Assembly (NCBI GenBank): GCA_964421595.1
Contig: CAYQXY010000012.1
Location: forward strand, 53,976 to 117,975
DNA from: PXAP01 sp964421595
Lineage (GTDB): Bacteria > Bacteroidota > Bacteroidia > Bacteroidales > PUMT01
Length of the DNA stretch: 64,000 nucleotides
Reading direction: 5' to 3'
The first letter of the stretch is position 1, and every line of letters begins with the position of its first letter. A program made the translations under genes and the position numbers. The notes beneath the pieces are model-generated. The model was given only the letters and a program-made list of their open reading frames with translations. It did no database searches and was not told the origin of the DNA. This document shows positions 1-8,528 of the stretch, one piece after another.

Positions 1-134
1 TGCCTCATCTTGAGAGGTCTCTCTATCCTCATAACTGGGCCAATTATCCTTCTGAGAGAAATAACGATGAGATTACACCATGGCTGGAAGCTTTTGTGAA
101 CGCTAAAGAATGGATCAGGCATAAAACGGGTTAA
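1..134 (+). CDS. C-terminal end of an unrecognised protein (partial)
   Basis: An open frame enters from the left edge and ends at a TAA. It reads about 43 codons with coding character, rich in Trp, Pro, Glu and Arg, including the stretches RSLYPHNWANYP and TPWLEAFVNAKEWI. The 5' part lies outside the window. I do not recognise the family from this short tail. It is convergent with the small DUF4287-like gene that follows after 28 bases. Confidence 0.5.
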   Translation, partial: PHLERSLYPHNWANYPSERNNDEITPWLEAFVNAKEWIRHKTG

Positions 135-162
135 CAGATCTGTCACCTTCTAAAGTTACCTG

Positions 163-369
163 TCATGCCGACCCGGGATCCGGTCCGACTGCTTTCAGAG
201 CTACGAGGTTGGCAAAACCTTCTGAGAACCCGTGACGTTCCTTCAGGTATTTCAGTACAAGGTCGTGCTTCCCGATGTTTTTCTGTTTTACAATGAACAC
301 CCACTGACCTAGTGTTTTACCGGTATTCTTGTACAGATTCTGATGCATTTTGATCTCTGTCTTTTCCAT
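163..369 (-). CDS. DUF4287-domain small protein
   Basis: A 68-residue soluble protein with the pattern TGKTLGQWVFIVKQ followed by KYLKERHGFSEGFANLVALKA, which is the layout of the DUF4287 family (short helical protein with a conserved TGK..W start and a LK..HG..G.AN segment). Longer relatives carry a second domain, often DUF5655; here the protein ends soon after the DUF4287 core, as in stand-alone members. Its biochemical role is unknown. It ends 28 bases from the convergent partial gene at the window edge. Confidence 0.7.
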   Translation of the reverse strand: MEKTEIKMHQNLYKNTGKTLGQWVFIVKQKNIGKHDLVLKYLKERHGFSEGFANLVALKAVGPDPGSA

Positions 370-493
370 AACAGGGGCATTTTAGGTTAGGTGAAAAGTG
401 ATGATGAATAATAATGATTTCCAGCCTGCCGGTAAACCATAGTACTGCTTCGTGCCTGATGCCGTAATATTAAAACGGAGAATAGTTGTTCAT

Positions 494-925
494 TTATTGC
501 TGATTATTATCAAAACTTACCATCCAGTTAATCCCAAATTTATCAGTCAGCATACCAAAATATGAACCCCAGAAAGTATTATTCATCGACATTGTAATTT
601 TTCCTCCATCGGCCAGTTCATCGAAAATTCTGTCAGCTTCTTCCTTTTCTGAAGTATCTATTGAAAGTGAAATATTATTGCCAAATATTACTTCGCCGTA
701 AGATGAACTGGTATCGCTACCCATAAGGACTGTTTCCTTGCTTATTGGCAGAGATATATGCATTATCTTCTCTTTCTCATTTTCCTGGATCTCATATCCT
801 TCCTGTGGTGGCATTTCTCCGAATTTCCCGACAGAATCGAACTCTCCACCAAAAACAGATTTATAAAAATTAAATGCTTCAAGGCAATTGCCATTAAATG
901 TCAGGTAAACATTCAGTGTTTTCAT
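494..925 (-). CDS. VOC/PhnB-like glyoxalase-fold protein
   Basis: This 143-residue protein matches the PhnB-like branch of the vicinal oxygen chelate superfamily. It opens with a beta strand and the phrase YLTFNGNCLEAFNFYKSVFGG, has the mid-protein HISLPI strand with an ETVLMGSD segment, and ends with FWGSYFGMLTDKFGINWMV, the usual 'G..yG.ltDpfGh.W.v' ending. In this branch the metal ligands of true glyoxalases are poorly conserved and no reaction is established. An AGGAA ribosome-binding site lies about 6 bases before the ATG. Monocistronic by appearance. Confidence 0.8.
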   Translation of the reverse strand: MKTLNVYLTFNGNCLEAFNFYKSVFGGEFDSVGKFGEMPPQEGYEIQENEKEKIMHISLPISKETVLMGSDTSSSYGEVIFGNNISLSIDTSEKEEADRIFDELADGGKITMSMNNTFWGSYFGMLTDKFGINWMVSFDNNQQ

Positions 926-1364
926 GATTCCTGGTTTTTAGGGTTTAAATTTCTAAATAGAAAGAGAAATTAACACTATTTTGTTGTAGATATATGCATA
1001 ATAACTAAAGTTATTGTTTTCAGATTATGAACATTACATCCTTGTAATGCATACAACTAGTTACCTTTATCATAAATATACAGAATAAATTGTTTTTAGA
1101 ATCGTTTTATAGGTCAATTTTTGAAACCTGCGGCCTATTTACACACGGTAATGTCCCGGCAGGGGCTGTGGCCGGAAGGGATGTATGATTTTCTGACTGG
1201 CTTGGCTGCTGCTGATTTTCGGATAAGAGTATTCCCTGAAACTATAGTACTTATACAGATGAAGTGATTTTCCCTGGCAGTTTAAGAATTGGCAGTTTCC
1301 AAATGCCGGATTAAAATAAGAAGTGCAGGACAGTATTATTTTTAACATTGAAGATTTTTTATTT
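926..1364. other. Intergenic region without a convincing gene
   Basis: About 440 bases between the divergent VOC gene and the metallopeptidase-like gene. A 69-codon minus-strand frame here has no family features and is probably chance. The AT-rich part at about 960-1100 probably holds the VOC promoter, but I could not place -33/-7 boxes with confidence. Confidence 0.5.
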
Positions 1365-1946
1365 ATGGTAAACCTGGACTATGACAAGTTTGGAAAAAAT
1401 AAAAATATTCCTTTTGAAATCAGGGAGGCTACTTTAAAGGCATTGTCATTTTATCCTCAACTGAAAAATGTTAAGATTGATTTTGAGTTTAGTAGAAACA
1501 TAAGGAAATCATTTATGCAGGCCCAGCCCCGGTATACAACCATGTATGGTTTACGGAGATGGCGATCATATCTTGTGAAAGTAAGCCGGGAATTTACTCT
1601 TAACGGAACAGAGGTGCCGGTGCATAAACTACCCGAGAATGTGCTTATTGGGTGGATTGGCCATGAGCTGGGCCATATAATGGATTATCTTAGAAAAAAC
1701 AACTGGTCGATGATCCTGTTCGGAATAAGTTACTTTACATCAAAAAGTTTTATAATAATGGCAGAAAGAGCTGCTGATACATATGCTCTTGATCATGGAC
1801 TGGGCAAGTACATACTTGCTACAAAGGAATTTATAATGCAACAGGCTGGCATGTCAGAAAAGTATATTAACAGGATCAACAGATTGTACCTGCCTCCCGA
1901 GGAGATCATGGATATGATGGAAAACCGCCTGTCGGAAGATAACTGA
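1365..1946 (+). CDS. Zinc metallopeptidase-like protein with HELGH motif
   Basis: About 193 residues from the ATG chosen here; an in-frame GTG 42 bases upstream would add 14 residues. The core is WIGHELGHIMDYL, an HExxH zinc site, followed by a membrane-leaning hydrophobic stretch (SMILFGISYFTSKSFIIM) and then ERAADTYALDHGLG, where the Glu/Asp-rich helix could give the third zinc ligand, as in gluzincin-like peptidases. There is no signal peptide. I infer a cytoplasmic or membrane-associated zinc peptidase; the substrate is unknown. It is followed after about 120 bases by an outer-membrane protein gene on the same strand. Confidence 0.6.
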   Translation: MVNLDYDKFGKNKNIPFEIREATLKALSFYPQLKNVKIDFEFSRNIRKSFMQAQPRYTTMYGLRRWRSYLVKVSREFTLNGTEVPVHKLPENVLIGWIGHELGHIMDYLRKNNWSMILFGISYFTSKSFIIMAERAADTYALDHGLGKYILATKEFIMQQAGMSEKYINRINRLYLPPEEIMDMMENRLSEDN

Positions 1947-1996
1947 TTCAATTGCCGGCATTAGAGTGTTTGATTTTACAATTGAACACGAAAATG

Positions 1997-2020
1997 ATAT
2001 AAGTAAAATACGACTTATAT
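1997..2020. promoter_or_regulatory. Candidate operator: 8-bp perfect inverted repeat
   Basis: The arms ATATAAGT and ACTTATAT are separated by 8 bases, about 45 bases upstream of the start codon of the DUF481-like gene. The position suits a repressor or activator site overlapping the promoter. It is AT-rich, so chance occurrence is possible. Confidence 0.25.
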
Positions 2021-2065
2021 AGAGGTTGCCACGATAAAGTCATTATCAGATCAAAAATAATAATT

Positions 2066-2821
2066 ATGAGATTATTTACCCCAATGCTGTTTGTCTTGTC
2101 TTCATTACTGATTTTTAATGCTGAGGCTCAACTGGTTAATATAGAGAAAAGCCGGAAGGAGGCCAGACCAGGATTTCAGGGCCATATTGATCTGAATCTT
2201 ATGCTGACCAGGAACACCAGACAGATATTTGAAACCGGAACCACGGCACACTTACAGTATACAAGCGGAAGGAATACTCTTCTGGCACTGAATAACCTGG
2301 GATTTATGCGTGTCGAGGGTGAAAATCTTATTAATAATGGTTTTCAGCACCTGAGATATAATTATAAGATTGGGAATGGATTTACAACAGCAGAATTTTT
2401 CACACAACATCAGTATAATTCCATCAGGCTTTTGCAGCGCAGGTTCCTGGTTGGTGGCGGCCCCCGTTTCAGGATTTTTGAGAGTGAAAATACCGGAGTC
2501 TATATTGCTCCCCTTGTCATGTATGAACAGGAACTGCTCAATGATGGCAGTCCCCGAACCGACAGGTTCAAAGGCGATCTGTACGTTTCTTTCACCTGGT
2601 CTTTTGATGAGCGGATAACATTCTCCCATACCACATACTATCAGCCTGACTTCGCCTTGCTTAGCGAATATCGTATTTCCAGTGAAACCGGCATGGAGAT
2701 GCAATTTCTGGCTAATTTTTCTTTCCTTGTAACATACAACCTTGCATTTGATTCACACCCCCCGGCAGATATCCCCGAATTGTTCTATACATTGAGAAAT
2801 GGTATAAAATATAATTTCTGA
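2066..2821 (+). CDS. DUF481-like outer-membrane beta-barrel protein
   Basis: A 251-residue exported protein. A Sec signal peptide covers roughly residues 1-21 with cleavage after AEA. The mature part is built of alternating amphipathic strands typical of a DUF481-like barrel (about residues 35-251), with strand phrases such as HLQYTSGRNTLLALNN, FLVGGGPRFRIFE and VYIAPLVMYEQELL, and it ends in Phe (KYNF), as expected for BamA-dependent folding. The substrate is unknown; related proteins are described as putative salt-induced outer-membrane proteins. It stands alone, with a candidate operator upstream and no clear terminator downstream. Confidence 0.75.
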   Translation: MRLFTPMLFVLSSLLIFNAEAQLVNIEKSRKEARPGFQGHIDLNLMLTRNTRQIFETGTTAHLQYTSGRNTLLALNNLGFMRVEGENLINNGFQHLRYNYKIGNGFTTAEFFTQHQYNSIRLLQRRFLVGGGPRFRIFESENTGVYIAPLVMYEQELLNDGSPRTDRFKGDLYVSFTWSFDERITFSHTTYYQPDFALLSEYRISSETGMEMQFLANFSFLVTYNLAFDSHPPADIPELFYTLRNGIKYNF

Positions 2822-3091
2822 GAAAAAACAACAGGAAAAGTATCAATTTGCTCTTCCTGAAATTGTTATTAAAAAGGACTCCATCTGGGGAAATTTTTGA
2901 AGTTCACTGATGTTAATTAACGCTCAGGTCGTTGCTGAGCATCCTGAATCGGGAATGATTTGATAGCCGGTAACCTTGAAATTGCCAGGTTGGTATACTT
3001 TTTTTAGTTAAACCGGGTAATAATTCATGAACTAAAATGGTAGGCAATTGTTTAATACATTGTGAATAATTTCTAAATAAATATAAAAATT

Positions 3092-3619
3092 ATGAAAAAA
3101 GAATTATTGATTAACAAGAGAGTACTATTTTTTTTCGCATTCGTATTGATACTTTCATTAGGTTTTGCACTTAATAACAATCGTGAAAATGAAGAATTTG
3201 TTCATACTGCCAGCGATGAAGGAGATAAAGGAAAATCTCCATGGGTTCTCGATATAGAGGAGGCTACAGTATCAAATACCAATTACCGTAATGCGCAGTG
3301 GACAGGAGAGTATATGCAAATGGTCCTCATGTCACTGAAGCCTGGAGAAATTATAGATCTTGAAGTGCATAAGGGACATGATCAGTTTATCAGGATCGAG
3401 CAAGGCGATGCCAGGATATTAATGGGAAAAACTGAAAATGAACTTTCGTTCGACGAAAAGATATCTGATGACTGGGCAGCTTTCATACCGGCAGGCTACT
3501 GGCATACAGTTGAGAATACTGGCAAAACTGATCTTAAATTATACACCATTTATTCACCATCCGAGCATCCAGCCGGTACAGTAAGGAAAACCTACGAGGA
3601 TGCGAGGAATAATCATTAG
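3092..3619 (+). CDS. Membrane-anchored cupin-domain protein
   Basis: The 175-residue protein starts with an uncleaved-looking signal anchor (KRVLFFFAFVLILSLGFAL, about residues 9-27) and then a single cupin barrel (about 60-170). Visible cupin motifs are PGEIIDLEVHKGHDQFIRIEQG (motif 1 region, one probable metal His-x5-Glu arrangement) and PAGYWHTVENTG (motif 2). It resembles the mannose-6-phosphate-isomerase-type small cupins common in Bacteroidota, but export of such a domain is less common. Function unknown. Flanked by AT-rich spacers on both sides, so probably monocistronic. Confidence 0.7.
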   Translation: MKKELLINKRVLFFFAFVLILSLGFALNNNRENEEFVHTASDEGDKGKSPWVLDIEEATVSNTNYRNAQWTGEYMQMVLMSLKPGEIIDLEVHKGHDQFIRIEQGDARILMGKTENELSFDEKISDDWAAFIPAGYWHTVENTGKTDLKLYTIYSPSEHPAGTVRKTYEDARNNH

Positions 3620-3828
3620 TTTTTCCATTTATTAAAATCTATTGTCTGATTATCAGCTGGAATTCAATTCAGGAAGGCAGGCCGAAATCGGAAGGGGTCG
3701 GTAAATTTTGTTTTTTAGTGTTATTACAATAACCATAAATTATATTATTGTCTGAATGATCAGTCAAATGATTAGAAAGCATTAAAATCCCGCATTCGGT
3801 TTAAAGGTTTTAATAGTTCAAACTTCTG

Positions 3829-6800
3829 ATGGTTAAAACGCAGTATATTATGATTAATCCGTCTGCTGACAGAGAGAATCTTTATCAGGAAGTATTGGCA
3901 CTGCGTAAAAAAGTAGCTGATCTTGATGATCAGTTGTTTCACTATAAAGAGAACCTCCACAACACCCTAAACTCTATTTTTGAAGCTGTAATTGCTGTCG
4001 ATCTGAACGGATCAATTACCAGGATGAATAACGTTGCCGAAAATCTTACCGGCTGGAACTTCGAGCAGGCAAAAGGAACCCCCCTTGAAGATGTTTTCAG
4101 TCCGGTTAGTACCTCTACAGGATTAAAGGTTGAAATACCGGCACTCGAGGTACTGAAAACAGGAAATTATATCGGACAGGCAAATCATAAAAAGATTTAC
4201 ACACAGGATGGTTCTGAGTATAGAATAGTTGATTCAGGGCTCCCTCTCAAAGACAGAAATGGCAAAATTACCGGGTCACTTCTTATCTTCAGGGATATCA
4301 CCACCGAAGTTTTAATGAATAAAGCTGTAAGGGAAAATGAGTTAAGGGAATCTGAATTACCTTTTCGAAGCATTGTTGAAGGAGCACCTGATCCAATATT
4401 CATACAAACTGATAATAACTTTGCCTACATGAATCCTGCTGCCTGCAGGTTATTTGGGACCGAAGACCCCGGAGAGATCATCGGAACCCCGGTGGTGGAG
4501 CGTTTCCATCCCGATTACCATGAGGCAGTAAAGGAAAGGATACGCAAATTAAATCATGACAGGGTCTCGGTGCGAGAACAGGTTGAATACAAGGTTATCC
4601 AGTTAAACGGTAACGAGATATGGATTGAAAGTACCGGCGAACCAATTATATACAAGGGCAGGAAGGGAGGACTAAATTTTGTTCGAGATATCACAAGGAG
4701 GAAGGAGGCAGAGAAGGCCCTCAACTACAATGAGCAAAGGATCCAGTTTGCCCTTAAGACCAGCGAAATAGGTGTCTGGGACCTGGACCTTAAAAACCGG
4801 TCAGCATACCGGTCGCCGACACACGACAGGATATTCGGATATGATGAACCAGTTTCCGGGTGGACCTATAAGATGTTTCTCAGGCATGTGCATCCTGATG
4901 ACAGAAAGAATGTGAATCATAAGTTTGAGACTTCAGTCGAAACGGGGAAGGACTGGGACTTTGAATGCAGGATATTCCGGAAGGATGGCCAGTTGCGCTG
5001 GATCTGGGCCACCGGACGCACTTTTTCCGATGATTCCGGTGAGATTTGCAGGATGATTGGTATAGTAAAGGATATTACATCGAGAAAAGAAGCAGAATCG
5101 GTATTAGAGTCCAGTTATGAATTGTTGAAAATAGCAGGTGAAATTGCCTATTTTGGAGGTTGGAGCGTTGATATTGGTGAAAAACGCACCGATACATTCA
5201 CAAGTCTTGTTAACTGGTCAGATGCTGTCGCCGACATACACGAATTGCCCAGGGGACAGTTTATACCGGTTAAGGATGCAATTTCCTTTTTTGCTCCGGA
5301 ATACCGGGAAAAACTAATTACGGCTTTCAGAGAATGCGCCAGAAAAGGCATCCCTTACAACGAAGAGATGGAGTTCATCACAAAAACCGGAAAGCGTATC
5401 TGGGTAAGGACTTCAGGACGGGCAGTAATGGAGGGGAGGAGGATAGTCAGAGTTCAGGGTGCCATGCAGGATATAACCAATATAAAAGAAGCTGAGCTGA
5501 AACTCAGGGAAAGCGAGGTGAAATTCAGAAATCTTTTTCAAAATCATTCTGCAGTTAAACTTATTATCGATCCTGAGAATGGAAATATCCTTGAAGCAAA
5601 TGAGGCTGCATCGGAATTCTACGGATGGAGAGTAGAAGAATTGAAGAAGATGAGTATTTTTCAGATCAATACGATGGCCGAGAAAGATATTAACTATGAA
5701 TTACAAAAGGTTCAGGATTCTCTGAATAATCACTTTTTCTTTAAACACCGTGTAGCAAGCGGTGAAGTAAAAGACGTAGAGATCTTCAGCAGTAAGATCA
5801 TAGTTAATGACCGGGTACTGTTGCATTCTGTAATTCATGATATTACTGATAAAAGAAAGGCAGAAGAGCAGTTAAAATTACTGAGCCGTACAGTTGAGCA
5901 GAGTCCTGTAGCAATAGAAATTACAGACGTCGAAGGAAATATAGAATATGTAAACCCTGTTTTTGAGTTTAACACGGGTTATAAATTGTCAGAAGTAAAA
6001 GGCAAGAATCCGCGGATATTAAATTCAGGGTACCACTCTGATGAATTTTACCGTAATTTATGGCATACTATTCTTTCAGGCAATGATTGGTCGGGTGAAT
6101 TCAGGAACAAAAAGAAAAACGGCAAGTTATACTGGGAAGATACGGTTATTTCTCCCATTATTAATGAATCAGGAAAGATTATAAATTTTGTTGCAGTAAA
6201 GGAAGATATCACAGAAAGAAAGAAAATGGTTGAGGACCTGATTACTGCCAAGGAAAGAGCTGAAGAAAGCGACAGGTTGAAATCTGCATTCCTTGCCAAT
6301 ATGAGTCATGAAATTCGTACTCCGATGAGCGGGATCCTGGGTTTTGCAGGGCTGCTCAAGGAGACCGGCTTGTCAGATCAGACACAACAAAAATATATTG
6401 ATATTATTCAAAAAAGCGGGAATCGTATGCTTGATACGGTAAACGATCTGATTGACATATCAAGAATCGAGACCGGGCAGGTAAGTCTTAATATTTCAGA
6501 TATTGATTTAAGGTCACAATTAGAAAATATCTTTATGTTTTTCATACCTCAGGCAGAACAGAAAAATATCCGGTTTAATTTAGTTTATTCAATTCCTCCT
6601 GAAATTAGAACAATAAGAACTGATCGTAATAAGTTTAACTCCATTCTGACAAACCTGGTAAAGAACGCGATAAGATTTACCCAGAAGGGAGAAATAGAAG
6701 TCGGATGCAGGCAAAAACAAAATTTCATCGAGTTTTACATTTGTGATACCGGAGTAGGTGTGCCAAAGGACAAAATGGAGAAGATTTTCAACCGTTTTGA

Positions 6801-6960
6801 GCATTCAGACATCGAAAATGCTAAAATGTCTCAGGGTTCCGGCCTTGGACTTGCCATATCAAAGGCCTACGTTGAAATGATTGGCGGAGAAATATGGCTG
6901 GAATCCAGGGAGGGAGAAGGTTCAACCTTTTATTTTTCTTTACCGGTGGACCTGAGATAG
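3829..6960 (+). CDS. Six-PAS sensor histidine kinase
   Basis: A soluble 1043-residue sensor kinase without transmembrane segments. A short coiled coil (about 15-40) precedes six PAS domains at about 45-155, 178-290, 298-415, 425-545, 555-675 and 685-795, most closing with the PAC phrase DIT..K.AE. The dimerisation/phosphoacceptor domain has SHEIRTPMSGILGF with the acceptor His at about 827, and the HATPase domain (about 925-1040) shows the N box LVKNAIRF, G1 DTGVGVP and G2 GSGLGLAIS. There is no receiver domain and no adjacent response regulator, so it is an orphan kinase. A second ATG 21 bases downstream (MINPSAD) is an alternative start. The cue is unknown; several PAS domains may bind flavin, haem or small ligands, but nothing visible decides this. 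Confidence 0.9.
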   Translation: MVKTQYIMINPSADRENLYQEVLALRKKVADLDDQLFHYKENLHNTLNSIFEAVIAVDLNGSITRMNNVAENLTGWNFEQAKGTPLEDVFSPVSTSTGLKVEIPALEVLKTGNYIGQANHKKIYTQDGSEYRIVDSGLPLKDRNGKITGSLLIFRDITTEVLMNKAVRENELRESELPFRSIVEGAPDPIFIQTDNNFAYMNPAACRLFGTEDPGEIIGTPVVERFHPDYHEAVKERIRKLNHDRVSVREQVEYKVIQLNGNEIWIESTGEPIIYKGRKGGLNFVRDITRRKEAEKALNYNEQRIQFALKTSEIGVWDLDLKNRSAYRSPTHDRIFGYDEPVSGWTYKMFLRHVHPDDRKNVNHKFETSVETGKDWDFECRIFRKDGQLRWIWATGRTFSDDSGEICRMIGIVKDITSRKEAESVLESSYELLKIAGEIAYFGGWSVDIGEKRTDTFTSLVNWSDAVADIHELPRGQFIPVKDAISFFAPEYREKLITAFRECARKGIPYNEEMEFITKTGKRIWVRTSGRAVMEGRRIVRVQGAMQDITNIKEAELKLRESEVKFRNLFQNHSAVKLIIDPENGNILEANEAASEFYGWRVEELKKMSIFQINTMAEKDINYELQKVQDSLNNHFFFKHRVASGEVKDVEIFSSKIIVNDRVLLHSVIHDITDKRKAEEQLKLLSRTVEQSPVAIEITDVEGNIEYVNPVFEFNTGYKLSEVKGKNPRILNSGYHSDEFYRNLWHTILSGNDWSGEFRNKKKNGKLYWEDTVISPIINESGKIINFVAVKEDITERKKMVEDLITAKERAEESDRLKSAFLANMSHEIRTPMSGILGFAGLLKETGLSDQTQQKYIDIIQKSGNRMLDTVNDLIDISRIETGQVSLNISDIDLRSQLENIFMFFIPQAEQKNIRFNLVYSIPPEIRTIRTDRNKFNSILTNLVKNAIRFTQKGEIEVGCRQKQNFIEFYICDTGVGVPKDKMEKIFNRFEHSDIENAKMSQGSGLGLAISKAYVEMIGGEIWLESREGEGSTFYFSLPVDLR

Positions 6961-7152
6961 GTATTATTATAAAGGTCTTCCGAAGATTTACTCAGCTTTG
7001 GCCAGCATCACAGATGATCCCGCAAAACACCTGAACTTCTTATGCGTATGATCAGTTAAGAATATTGATCTCCGTGACAGGCCACGATCTGCAGGTGAAA
7101 TTTTCGACCTTAGAAGTAAATGAACCAAAGTCTCATTCTTAAATTGTCCTGA

Positions 7153-7725
7153 TTATTCAAGGATCAGTTCCTTTTTGTCGTAATCAATTGTTATTCTGCC
7201 AAACTGGTTGAGAGCCGACTGGCCCAGCAGCAGTGGTGCTTTCAGATTATGGACAACTGAAGCCTCCACGTTGTATAGTGTCCGGTTACCTATTTCTACT
7301 TCTTTCAGATTGAGCCGGGTTCCTTCAGAAATAGTTCCGGTTGCATCTGAGAAAAATGAAGCACCGAGAATATCATCTTCGTCAAGTTTACCCTGCCTGC
7401 GCATTAACCGGGCTTCATGAAGAGATATTGAAATAATAGATGCGCCTGTATCAAATATAAACTCCATTTCAAGACCATTGACTTTAAGCGGAACATAATA
7501 TATTCCACCTGCATGACGCATCCTTACAATATTTTCAGACAGGCCGGTTGTGGTAATTTCTCTCTCCGTCATCGCTTCATGATTTCTTCTTTGCCCCTCA
7601 AGGCTTTCCCTGCCGCTACGTGAGCAACCCCTGCATCCAGGAAGCAGGAGGGCCAGAACCAGGAGAACTGATAAGAGCCATCCTGCACTACTCCTTCGTC
7701 TTGTAATTCGTGATGAAATCTCCAT
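7153..7725 (-). CDS. Lipoprotein retropepsin-like aspartic protease
   Basis: 190 residues. A basic N-terminus and hydrophobic segment end in the lipobox LLPGC (Cys31), so the protein is probably a lipoprotein. The C-terminal 120 residues form a single-lobe clan AA aspartic protease: GGIYYVPLKVNG, then FDTGAS with catalytic Asp92, and the distal PLLLGQSALNQFGRITID segment typical of the 'retropepsin-like' TIGR02281-type family. Such proteases act as homodimers. It lies 101 bases downstream of the seven-gene tubulin/actin/stator operon on the same strand and could be read through from it, but the gap is much larger than those inside the operon. Confidence 0.85.
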   Translation of the reverse strand: MEISSRITRRRSSAGWLLSVLLVLALLLPGCRGCSRSGRESLEGQRRNHEAMTEREITTTGLSENIVRMRHAGGIYYVPLKVNGLEMEFIFDTGASIISISLHEARLMRRQGKLDEDDILGASFFSDATGTISEGTRLNLKEVEIGNRTLYNVEASVVHNLKAPLLLGQSALNQFGRITIDYDKKELILE

Positions 7726-7826
7726 TTATCCGCTTATTTTATTTTATACCTGATTTATTTTAGGTTATACGGATGTCTGTTTTCCTGAGACCAGCATAAA
7801 TAGTCAGCAGATATTAACTCCCGGCC

Positions 7827-8516
7827 TCATTCCACAGCAGGCATAGCTTGTGCTGAAGACTGCATGTCCATTTGAATATGACTGACCTTGGGTATGATCT
7901 GAACAGAAAAACGCTTGTTGTTGTCTTCAACTTCATCCCTGCACAATCCGTTAAACCCACTTCCGCAAAGCATTACCTCAATATTGTATTGTCTGAAATC
8001 AATTCCGTTTTCCTTCCATAAATTGTACACGGCAAGAGCCCTCTGGTAACTTGTGGTATAACCGGTCACATCGTCCTGGTTTATTGACAGGTCCCATCTG
8101 TTAGCCATATTGCCTTCTATAACAAGCAGGTAATGCAGATTATGATCAAGTGATCCGAGAAATTTCTGTATCTTTCTTCCAGCCTGAACTGTATGGTATA
8201 TATACTGTGATTTGATTTCTGTCCTGTAGGGTTCGAATATCTCAACACCCATTAAATCACTTATTACAAATTTCTGACAATTTGGTAAATAATGAAACCC
8301 GTTATCTTCCTGCAAAGGTTCCATTTGTTCTTCCAGTCTTGTAATTTGCTGATACCTCTCAATTATTTTTTTAAGTTCCATGTTAGTATCTGACAGTTCG
8401 CCTGTTTTAGATTTAAAAAGCACAAGTGCCATAATAAACAAAACCATCATAATCATGAACAGGCTGGTCATCAGGTCAGAGTAACTGGTCCAGAAATAAT
8501 GTCTCTTTTTTGCCAT
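7827..8516 (-). CDS. MotB/ZorB-like stator subunit with OmpA-type domain
   Basis: 229 residues. The N-terminal phrase FWTSYSDLMTSLFMIMMVLF is a MotB-type plug helix; Asp14 lies where MotB and ZorB carry the essential ion-binding Asp. One TM (about 12-34), a short coiled coil (38-75) and an OmpA-like domain (about 90-215) follow, with VIEGNMANRWDLS replacing the usual EGHTD, then SYQRALAVYNLW and DEVEDNNKRFSVQI, the counterpart of the NRRV ending. This predicts an inner-membrane protein with a periplasmic peptidoglycan-binding domain. It is the last gene of the operon, 12 bases after the MotA/ZorA-like partner. Known relatives are MotB, TolR/ExbD and ZorB; the OmpA domain favours MotB/ZorB. 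Confidence 0.85.
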   Translation of the reverse strand: MAKKRHYFWTSYSDLMTSLFMIMMVLFIMALVLFKSKTGELSDTNMELKKIIERYQQITRLEEQMEPLQEDNGFHYLPNCQKFVISDLMGVEIFEPYRTEIKSQYIYHTVQAGRKIQKFLGSLDHNLHYLLVIEGNMANRWDLSINQDDVTGYTTSYQRALAVYNLWKENGIDFRQYNIEVMLCGSGFNGLCRDEVEDNNKRFSVQIIPKVSHIQMDMQSSAQAMPAVE

Positions 8517-8528
8517 ATAATGTCGTTT

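Noticed and set aside
1139..1348. 69-codon minus frame upstream of the metallopeptidase-like gene
   Set aside because: Cys/Tyr-rich, no motif, no ribosome-binding site.
2252..2704. 150-codon minus-strand frame opposite the DUF481-like gene
   Set aside because: The plus-strand barrel protein has a signal peptide and family features; the antisense frame has none.
3829..6960. Hybrid kinase with receiver domain
   Set aside because: The frame ends directly after the HATPase domain (FYFSLPVDLR); no receiver-type DD...K pattern follows.
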